From Thermoplasmata archaeon (lineage in GTDB: Archaea > Thermoplasmatota > Thermoplasmata > Thermoplasmatales > Thermoplasmataceae): 39,499 nucleotides of DNA. Numbering within the stretch: position 1 is the stretch's first letter; every line of letters begins with the position of its first letter. Below are positions 9,801 to 14,644 of the stretch, in pieces. The stretch is taken from NCBI GenBank assembly GCA_021811525.1, contig JAJZOK010000068.1:1-39499 (forward strand), given 5' to 3'. The notes below the pieces were generated by a model. It ran no database searches, was not told the origin of the DNA, and saw nothing but the letters and a program-made list of their open reading frames with translations. A program made the translations under genes and the position numbers.

Positions 9801-10211
9801 AACACAGGAAACAGTGAGATAACGGTGAACTTAACATTCAATGAAACAGTGCTTAGCCAGAATGGCTGGTCAGGGTTCTTCAATGGAACCCATTCTACAA
9901 ACCTTACTGTGGTTCTGCAATATAATAAAGTGAAGACTGTGTATGTGACTCTGACTCCAAAAGTGACCAATCCTCCATATCCAGTTAGCTTCAACGTCAA
10001 TGCAACTTCACCTGGTTTGCCTGGAAAAGCTGTCTTCCTTACACTTGAGTCGTCACCATCTGCAAGTGTCACTCCCTACCCCACAGGTCCTCTGGTTACC
10101 TCAAACTATACAGGAACCCCTACTGAAAACCTGATAGTGGGCATTGTGATAATTGTGGTAGCTGTTGTTGCAGGTCTCGGCGTTTCAGCATACAGGGGGA
10201 GAAAAAATTGA
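3885..10211 (+). CDS. aglB: Dolichyl-phosphooligosaccharide-protein glycotransferase AglB with a giant extracellular extension
   Basis: The first ~900 residues are an STT3/AglB oligosaccharyltransferase, which moves a lipid-linked glycan to Asn of N-X-S/T sequons outside the cell membrane. Visible elements are many membrane helices, the metal-binding-loop SDPYYNF (D60), a second acidic pair E124-E125, the TIAE motif (373-376) and WWDYG (581-585). From about residue 910 onward comes ~1200 residues of serine-, threonine-, asparagine- and tyrosine-rich beta sequence. A carboxypeptidase-regulatory/Ig-like unit lies near 915-965 (GRVTMPDGQPVPGVHVTLFD), followed by repeated ITSGxGxI / GxYSVS-type units, two NEW3/CARDB-like modules near 1850-2050, and a final membrane helix (about 2083-2102) with a basic tail. 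Archaeal AglB proteins are commonly about 600-1100 residues, so this one is unusually long. The extension has many sequons, so it may glycosylate itself. The next gene overlaps it by 4 nt. Confidence 0.93.
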   Translation: MELQLEPKFNGLSRIYNYSEVIIVGILVAVYLFLSNYFYWAATFVYGGGIAALPTSGGSDPYYNFVAILHILNQHTQLVYDPTLNYPLGTINPRNPFFHWFIALVAEILSPIYGAQNAAFYAFEEFNAVFGALLIIPVYLITKEIFGKNAAGIGALLYTLMPSNLSAGILSGGRMHTPELIFAFFAVYFFLKAIKLSEKTRIIENLRDFKSYHIKVYQFFNRNRIATIYGLLAGASLGGLMLSWQGYAYIEAILLIYVAVQLIVNLIFKRPTGYITYYTALFVLLGFAMGFYYYMGVNELNGWYNAELELGFVMILFGALIGLVGRRPWVLIIPVLIIAVIAGLEGMAHLSPALFNRLISGDGYFIKTRVYATIAEAAAPQLGSYIGGFGIAQFLLGMVGVGYGAYLFLKEKTDQLLLILVFSVVSIYMSFAAARFNITAAPAYAILGAGVLLLFARISRLEEVRKKKPSASTSPLKAVRGNIKWIQAVFVIFVTVLVVLPSATSMVSASVPAGSSAQAQIESQIANSLPGFLKTNNTTNFVGGLSGGISNGSTPLSKSLAWLSTQDSNLPIQDKPSYVSWWDYGFQERYQGQHPTVADDFQQAVEMAGQTLLAQNESQIISLFISRLIEANFTNGDFNAPVKASLIQYLGYSEYLNITKVSSNPSSFTSVVLANPAIYGQYIKEVSGANVYFAYVKGQLASKYSISTLVDLYQAIMGDTGYSIKYIQVPTDSSLASLLPVSAQNTGIFYAPAYLTDSPSYSSAGGGIIPTEYYNIYANTNNGTFSLQNLPQGYIPTAYNIQFTSEFYNTSIYRFTIGLPPNVLGQTNGIPGISFGASQYSVKPAWNMSNFMVIYENVPYNPYTDYSAHPSAWTTVPLSQAYYYQQHGMGTVDLTPPVSTSLSISDPIIAYYPGAIIHGRVTMPDGQPVPGVHVTLFDQYGVPHGVVDTNSQGYYNVSGLPGNDTLFYSFGSTNNQFLIGTTTLGTKSVYVSMNQANRIPTSYNQSTGLPDYYIQKNLQLSNTTASGSTAFQYQQSYPGKGTTQIQPITSEIRDGTITYSNSQYNLSYSAPIIGGNYSISNLPPISYNVSITTGGHTFTNIQLSNISNGGSVVYNVKVPFDVIFANLTVAGKAISGIGVSVTSPNGYVESSTVTNGNGTAIIWVTPGSYEVSASGNGIGSFSQQATFSKWGSNTTLQLNPELSAQVSIGVSGSRAGTSVKLFTNGLLSDAISLSSVNGAFTGSIPYGVYTIYATDGQMSYMKTLVLNGTYKSTISLEPSSNITITSNLPGASRYSGSYEILNASAMISYDFASIHKLSLEIPEGVYSIAGIGVYTGGTSSAYDRVNLFGNQSLNLSLTSNYTVSALLYNQNSATSYNSNSAISSGIVVLKYGGIPVYYNPVGSSGIASLYYQSGSSSGFTVTFAGAYYTSSTVNVKGQQVTVPVSPVEKSFTVSLNSTPLFTSLQALTLASSSGTYNFTLLHGTGSVKVPIGVYRATVNQSGIESTIYPGYASIDTGTPSVMSLNLVQFVNVSVKNANLAQLYYTNGTAVDGLRNVQTGQYILYAYNSSLGLVNLSKVYITSTTTISPTYVSAYGLDLTNSYSLNSGTYSITSGIGTINASKGNIMLPQGTYSVSYIEKQSNSTGSFIYSGSGSVSLNSNQALSVSVSKNEVFAKVTGTVAYGNMPYQNTYIEYVNSNGNIVASGLTNSRGGYTINSPTGYYSVYAVNNGSRLGYLGVISIPAYTSSYGQNLTLTQAYSVSFSVNMASQTINNPVNITSGNSLLIVMPNSGSLLLPKGGYEFTSTVSSTEQSADGSYLSVSYSSSVNVQLSSNQVVPLTLSKIVVHSFQVKLLSSVATINRGGNLTYEFILYNNGNSNETVTLASGSNMWQESFVGNSTILVGGNTTYTMNATLVGNQEYGAGSIPFYVNYTGGSTELSLPVKIAKSINYTLKPGISPVYLGNSALLPIILNNTGNSEITVNLTFNETVLSQNGWSGFFNGTHSTNLTVVLQYNKVKTVYVTLTPKVTNPPYPVSFNVNATSPGLPGKAVFLTLESSPSASVTPYPTGPLVTSNYTGTPTENLIVGIVIIVVAVVAGLGVSAYRGRKN

Positions 10212-11011
10212 GTAAGCCATTTCTCATTGGAGTACTGGCATTGCTTCTCCTATCTTCATTTGCAGCAATGGGTACAGCATCAGCTTACAACTATGTGCAG
10301 CCATTTGGCCAGTCTATTTCAACAACCGGATACAGCTTCGTAGGAGAGAATTTCACCATTTATGTGAACGACACAAATGGATTTGCAAATTACACCGTGA
10401 CTGCCTATATCGCAGGAAACAACCTGACCGGGCTTTCTCCTACTTCATCCATTCACAATTTCCAGGCGAACAACCCAGATTTCAAATTCAGCGTTACTAG
10501 CCCGATATCTTCTCAAACACTTTACATAACCATAATTTCAGCAGCACAGTATGGGTCAACTTCAGTGAAAACATCAAAGACGATCCAGGTTACTGTGGTA
10601 GATCCCATAGTATTCCATGCAGTGGTACAGAACACGGGGGTGTCTACCGTAAAGAACCTCACTGTGGACTTTTACCTGGACAATTCTGCGAACCCGATTG
10701 GAAACGTTACGGTAAAGTCTATTGCACCTAATCAGGCGGTAAATGTGAATTTCACTTACCCGCTAGATCCTGCGAAGTACCTCGGAAATGGAGAGCACAC
10801 TCTCAGGGTCTCCACAGGAAACCAGCTGATCAGCATAAATGGAAACATAGGGTCATCCACAACGACCTTTTACTATGGCACTCCACCCAATTACAACTGG
10901 ATATTCTACGTGGCCGCAATTGTTGTTGTATTCATGGTCTTCATGGCCTTTTCTTCCGGAAGGAAAACTACGCCGGGAATGAGGGCGCCAAAGTGGAGAA
11001 AACAGAAATAA
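10208..11011 (+). CDS. Secreted membrane-anchored CARDB-like protein coupled to AglB
   Basis: A 267-residue protein with an N-terminal signal peptide (FLIGVLALLLLSSFAAMGTA), an extracellular beta-rich region with several N-X-S/T sequons, a CARDB-like module at about 130-215 (VVQNTGVSTVKNLTVDFYLD), one C-terminal membrane helix (WIFYVAAIVVVFMVFMAF) and a very basic cytoplasmic tail. Its TTG start overlaps the aglB TGA (TTGA, 10208-10211), so translation is probably coupled and the two products made together. It may be a partner or anchor for the long AglB extension, or an AglB substrate; neither is shown. The domain resembles modules at the C-terminus of the AglB extension, which hints at common origin. 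Confidence 0.75.
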   Translation: MSKPFLIGVLALLLLSSFAAMGTASAYNYVQPFGQSISTTGYSFVGENFTIYVNDTNGFANYTVTAYIAGNNLTGLSPTSSIHNFQANNPDFKFSVTSPISSQTLYITIISAAQYGSTSVKTSKTIQVTVVDPIVFHAVVQNTGVSTVKNLTVDFYLDNSANPIGNVTVKSIAPNQAVNVNFTYPLDPAKYLGNGEHTLRVSTGNQLISINGNIGSSTTTFYYGTPPNYNWIFYVAAIVVVFMVFMAFSSGRKTTPGMRAPKWRKQK

Positions 11012-11019
11012 ATTTTTAC

Positions 11020-11673
11020 TTATCCAATTATACTTTTTAACGTTACAAATTCCTTTTCGTAGGCTTCCTTTCTCTTAATATTTTGTGCCTGCAACACAGG
11101 GGCAATGGTGTAATGGTGTTCCACCTGGGCAATCCTGGCAGCTGAAAGCGCGTTGTTGTGAATCTTGTGCGGGAAACTTGTATTCTGTTCATCCACGACT
11201 TTAATCCGCAGTTCCATTCCCCTTAGGGTATTGAGAATGTAATCGCGGTTAGGGGCATCACCGTTGCCCAGTTTCACCTGGAGGTCAGTGTATGCATATG
11301 AGCCAACAATGGCAGCCACGTCCTGGCCTACCTGCTGAATGGAAGGGCATTCAAAGGCCTCCATCAGGACATTGTCTCCAAATACTGCGACACCTGGATA
11401 TGGGCCAGGATCTATCCCAATGACCACAGCATCGAATTTCTCCTTCAGGAGAAGTTTTGCGAGTGACATCCTGAGTCCTTGAAGGGGAGTATCGGATTTC
11501 ACCTGATTTATAATTGAGAAATTGTCCCTGGCTGAACTTAGGACTACAGATACATCATCCGGCACGGAGTCTGTGGATTCAATGCTCAGGAAGGGGAGAT
11601 TCCACTCTTTGAGCAGCTGAATCACGTCCCGATAAAATTTGAAATCAGATGTGAAGACCCCTATACGAGCCAT
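11020..11673 (-). CDS. RuvC/RNase H-fold protein of unknown function
   Basis: A 217-residue protein. Residues 85-97 (IGIDPGPYPGVAV) match the first strand of RuvC-like RNase H-fold nucleases, with D88 at the catalytic-aspartate position. A later NNALSAARIA segment resembles the final acidic helix of the fold, but with Asn where an Asp is expected, so catalytic competence is doubtful. The N-terminal ~75 residues form a separate alpha/beta region. It is downstream of recJ-like and rps15 on the same strand but has its own TATA element in the 40-bp gap. A role in DNA or RNA processing is inference from fold and neighbours. It converges on the aglB-coupled gene with only 8 bp between stops. Confidence 0.7.
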   Translation of the reverse strand: MARIGVFTSDFKFYRDVIQLLKEWNLPFLSIESTDSVPDDVSVVLSSARDNFSIINQVKSDTPLQGLRMSLAKLLLKEKFDAVVIGIDPGPYPGVAVFGDNVLMEAFECPSIQQVGQDVAAIVGSYAYTDLQVKLGNGDAPNRDYILNTLRGMELRIKVVDEQNTSFPHKIHNNALSAARIAQVEHHYTIAPVLQAQNIKRKEAYEKEFVTLKSIIG

Positions 11674-11693
11674 TCAAGTCATAATTCGCAATA

Positions 11694-11703
11694 GATTTAA
11701 AGC
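11694..11703 (-). promoter_or_regulatory. TATA element of the RuvC-fold gene
   Basis: GCTTTAAATC on the minus strand is centred about 25 bp from the ATG at 11673, inside the 40-bp gap after the recJ-like gene. The gene can therefore be transcribed separately, probably without a leader. Confidence 0.45.
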
Positions 11704-11713
11704 TTTTCCTAGG

Positions 11714-13057
11714 TTATAAGGTGGTCTTTCCCAGTTGCTCTCCAATGAGCCTGTTTGCGGTTTCAACAAACTGCTTTTCTTTCCCTCGGGGTATAACGGC
11801 ACCTGCAGCAATGTCATGTCCGCCACCGGATCCCCCAACTTCCTTTGCGCTTTCCCTCATAACAAGGGACAGGTTTAGCCCTTTCTGAACCTGGCGTCTG
11901 GAACCGCGTCCTGAAACTTTTGTATCGTTATTCCCCACGTTGAATCCAATTAACGGCTTGTCCTGCTTCAGGAGATAGAGCATCATGATGCCGCTGATAG
12001 CCCCTGCCATTTCTGATTCCGGGGCATAGAAGTATCTTACATTTGGCTCCTCGTAGATTTCCTTGAAAGCTCTGTAAGTATACTCTATGAGTTTTGTCTT
12101 GAATATTCTCCAGTTGTTCACCATTTCTTCCCTCTGGGTCTTGTCTCCAAGGAAGTAAATGATTGGAACTGAATTCATTCCCACTTTTGCATTGCCATCG
12201 ACCAATGTACTGATTTCCTTTGAGGTGAACCCGAGCTGGTCAAACTTGATCATGTCATTTTCAAGGTACTTTATGGCTTCAGATCCGCTGTTCTGTTCAA
12301 GAAGCCTAGATGCTAAAAATTCAGCAAGTATTCGCTTCTCATCCTCAGTAATCTCAAATATGCTCTTATCAGGAGAAATACCGAGGTTATCAAGCACTTT
12401 CCTGACATTGTCAGGTTTCCCGCTTAGGTCCATGAAGAAAGGATCTGTAGAATAAGTAATGCCATCTGTGAGGTTATGTCCCTCAAAATTCAGTGTGCGT
12501 ATTGTTTTCAGGTCCTTTGCGTAATGTTCCATAATAACCTGGTTCAATCCCGTGTAACCACCGATATCTTGTTTGTCAGCTATTACGCCTGATATGAGGA
12601 AGGGCAGGAGGTCCGAGTTCTTCTCATCCATGGCAAGTGCCATCACGAAAGCCATTGTTGCACCGCATGCTCCCCTGGTCCCGTCTATCCCGAATTGCCT
12701 AGCGTTGATGTTCAGGCCCTTGAAAGAATTCTCCTGGAAGAAGTGGTGATCTAGGATGCAGACATTATCATATTCTTCAATGAATTTCGCCTGGTCTGAC
12801 CCGGCGTCCACTACTATGGTATAAATATCCGAAAACTCCTGGATCCTCTGCCTGAAGCTTTCCCCATCAAGGCTCTTGATAAATCCAAGATGAAACTTGA
12901 TTCCAACTCTCCTCAAGGCTGTGGTGAGAATAATGGCTGCGCTGCTGCCATCTCCGTCAAAATGTGCCAGGACCCTGACATATTGGTTTTTAAGGATGCG
13001 TTCTGCACCCTCTTTCAGTAGTTTATAAAATTCTGGATCTATAATGTCCTTTAACAT
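11714..13057 (-). CDS. RecJ-like DHH-family phosphoesterase/nuclease (GAN/aRecJ type)
   Basis: A 447-residue DHH-superfamily protein. Motif I is AHFDGDG (31-37), motif III is LDHH (102-105), and a C-terminal DHHA1-type motif GGSGGGHDIAAG lies near residue 420. Archaeal members are single-strand exonucleases; the GAN subgroup binds GINS in the CMG-type replicative helicase, while others act in RNA decay or repair. It follows rps15 by one base, and linkage of uS15 with a RecJ-like gene is common in archaea, so they are presumably one transcript. Motif I reads HFDGDG rather than the bacterial DHDADG, a variation seen in archaeal members. Which subgroup it belongs to cannot be settled by eye. Confidence 0.88.
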   Translation of the reverse strand: MLKDIIDPEFYKLLKEGAERILKNQYVRVLAHFDGDGSSAAIILTTALRRVGIKFHLGFIKSLDGESFRQRIQEFSDIYTIVVDAGSDQAKFIEEYDNVCILDHHFFQENSFKGLNINARQFGIDGTRGACGATMAFVMALAMDEKNSDLLPFLISGVIADKQDIGGYTGLNQVIMEHYAKDLKTIRTLNFEGHNLTDGITYSTDPFFMDLSGKPDNVRKVLDNLGISPDKSIFEITEDEKRILAEFLASRLLEQNSGSEAIKYLENDMIKFDQLGFTSKEISTLVDGNAKVGMNSVPIIYFLGDKTQREEMVNNWRIFKTKLIEYTYRAFKEIYEEPNVRYFYAPESEMAGAISGIMMLYLLKQDKPLIGFNVGNNDTKVSGRGSRRQVQKGLNLSLVMRESAKEVGGSGGGHDIAAGAVIPRGKEKQFVETANRLIGEQLGKTTL

Positions 13058-13058
13058 C

Positions 13059-13496
13059 TTAGAGGACTTTGGAGAGATTCCACTCTGGTGCCAGTGATCC
13101 GGATCGCTTGTAATATTTTACAAGCCTGAGGATCTTGGCCATCAGGAGAGCCTGCCCTCTCTTGTTGCTCATGTCGTTCCTGTTGGCCTCCATATGTTTA
13201 GTGGCATTCCTGTATTTCTTAATGAGGTTAACAAGGTCTTCAGGCACATCGTCCTTGATTCCGGCTGATTGGAGTACTTTGCCAAGCTTCTTGCCGAGAA
13301 CGGCTTTTGTTCCCGGAATTCCATACTGGTCCCTGAGCTTAACGCCGATAACTGAATTGCTTGTGCCTGCCTTCTTGAGGTCAACGATCATTTTTTCCAC
13401 TTCTTCGTTGGAAAACTGTATCCAGTCCGGTTTAACCTGGCTGTAAATTCTTCTTGATTTTGATTTTCCCCTCTTTCTAGTGTGCATTCGCGCCAT
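13059..13496 (-). CDS. rps15: 30S ribosomal protein uS15 (archaeal S15)
   Basis: A 145-residue protein with the archaeal/eukaryal N-terminal extension ([16 protein letters not shown]) followed by the S15 core, including [19 protein letters not shown] and the rRNA-binding end [20 protein letters not shown]. It is a primary binder of the central domain of 16S rRNA. Length fits archaeal S15 (about 145-155), longer than the ~89-residue bacterial form. The stop is one base before the recJ-like ATG. Confidence 0.97.
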   Translation of the reverse strand: MARMHTRKRGKSKSRRIYSQVKPDWIQFSNEEVEKMIVDLKKAGTSNSVIGVKLRDQYGIPGTKAVLGKKLGKVLQSAGIKDDVPEDLVNLIKKYRNATKHMEANRNDMSNKRGQALLMAKILRLVKYYKRSGSLAPEWNLSKVL

Positions 13497-13571
13497 TTTG
13501 ATCTTTACCCTTGAGTTGTCCTTAATCTGTAAAGTATTAATCTACTTTTTTGTTTGCTAAGACTGCAATCC

Positions 13572-14246
13572 TCACACAATGTCGAAAGTCCTTTCATATT
13601 GGGCAATTATTTCCATGGCAACTGACCATATGGTCAACTCCTCTTTGTATATTGAGAAAGATTCTGCCAGCCCATATACATCTGAAGTGAAATCTCCCTC
13701 TGAAAAGCCGCCAATAATGAATGAAGCTTCATTATGCCCTGGGTCAACGAGTTTTGAAACCGTTGCAATGTTACCTTTAGGGGAAAGAATCTTCAGGTTT
13801 TCTGCACCAGCCAGTTCTATAAGTTTCCTCACATCCCCATTGTGGATTCTCAGTAGGGTCTGTTCCTCGTACCTGATCTCGCCCTTTTCAAAAAGATCCT
13901 CAAAAAGCCCGATAAACCTGTTGAAGGATTTCGGGAGTCTGGTATTTGGGGATACTTCTATGATGGAATTGGTTCTTGTGTGGATCCAAACCCGCAACCC
14001 CCCCTGTTTGTTCAAAATGCTTTCCATAGCAACAGCCAGGAGATGGTACACAATATCTGGCCTTCCCCTGCGGTTAGATTCGCCTGGGTAATGCCGGTCT
14101 ATGGCAGAATGCATGTAATTGGAATCCAATATGATCTTCTGCGGAGGTTTCTTCCTTTTCTTTGCGTGAAGCTTGATTGAGTAATCGTCGAGCATATCTC
14201 CCGGTATGAGTTCTAGCTCAGCATCGGCGATTAATATCTTCAACAT
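13572..14246 (-). CDS. nep1: Ribosome biogenesis protein Nep1 (rRNA pseudouridine N1-methyltransferase)
   Basis: A SPOUT-class methyltransferase (Emg1/Nep1) that methylates N1 of a conserved pseudouridine in the small-subunit rRNA and helps subunit assembly. Recognisable blocks are ILDSNYMHSAI, RRGRPDIVYHLL, the knot region and the C-terminal WSVAMEIIAQYE. I chose the ATG at 14246, giving 224 residues beginning MLKILIADAELELIP; the frame extends upstream to 14306 but those 20 residues are hydrophobic and not part of the family N-terminus. It is divergent from a small plus-strand ORF and upstream of rps15 on the same strand, an all-ribosome neighbourhood. Confidence 0.93.
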   Translation of the reverse strand: MLKILIADAELELIPGDMLDDYSIKLHAKKRKKPPQKIILDSNYMHSAIDRHYPGESNRRGRPDIVYHLLAVAMESILNKQGGLRVWIHTRTNSIIEVSPNTRLPKSFNRFIGLFEDLFEKGEIRYEEQTLLRIHNGDVRKLIELAGAENLKILSPKGNIATVSKLVDPGHNEASFIIGGFSEGDFTSDVYGLAESFSIYKEELTIWSVAMEIIAQYERTFDIV

Positions 14247-14339
14247 TGCACCTGTATTGAGTGCAACAATTAAAACTGTCTTCAGCAAAAGAAATGCATC
14301 GACCATAGGATAATAAGATAAGGCCGATGCAACGGTTGG

Positions 14340-14540
14340 TTGCAGATTATCGGAGGAAGGAAAGGTGAAAAACTGAAGCCTGACGCCTGCTTTCTTGATG
14401 CACGCGTTGGGGATCGAGTCACATTAACCAATCCGGGCTATTTCCTGAACATGAGAAATGATAGCAATGAAGTTTTGATTAATTGCGACAATGTGCCGTA
14501 TAAGGTAATGCGGGTGACGAAATTTTTTACCTGGGCGTAG
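14340..14540 (+). CDS. Small hypothetical protein (66 aa)
   Basis: A short frame from a TTG at 14340. The product is about 66 residues, mixed charge, with alternating hydrophobic positions that suggest a small beta barrel (DARVGDRVTLTNPGYFLNMR, then EVLINCDNVPYKVMRVTKFF). It fills the gap between nep1 and the helicase, and a TATA-like AGGATAATAAGATA lies about 20-30 bp upstream. I do not recognise a family. Support is the promoter spacing, the lack of any overlapping gene and protein-like composition; a chance frame is possible. Confidence 0.5.
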   Translation: MQIIGGRKGEKLKPDACFLDARVGDRVTLTNPGYFLNMRNDSNEVLINCDNVPYKVMRVTKFFTWA

Positions 14541-14613
14541 GAAAACACATGCCAATATCCAAATGGCATCTCATGCAGCAATGGCGTTGATTTCTAAAAC
14601 GAGGCTGCAAACT

Positions 14614-14621
14614 AATAAAAA
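14614..14621 (+). promoter_or_regulatory. TATA element of the helicase-nuclease gene
   Basis: AATAAAAA is centred about 27 bp before the GTG at 14645, consistent with a leaderless transcript. An ATG at 14641 in another frame closes after three codons, so it is not the start. Confidence 0.5.
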
Positions 14622-14644
14622 CATCCTTTTGCTATATTCAATGC

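Noticed and set aside
13572..14091. 170-residue plus-strand frame opposite nep1
   Set aside because: It lies antisense to nep1, which has unmistakable family motifs; the frame has Ser/Leu-rich shadow composition.
14247..14306. Longer nep1 start at 14306
   Set aside because: The first 20 residues are hydrophobic and not a Nep1 N-terminus; the ATG at 14246 gives MLKILIADAELELIP, as in the family.
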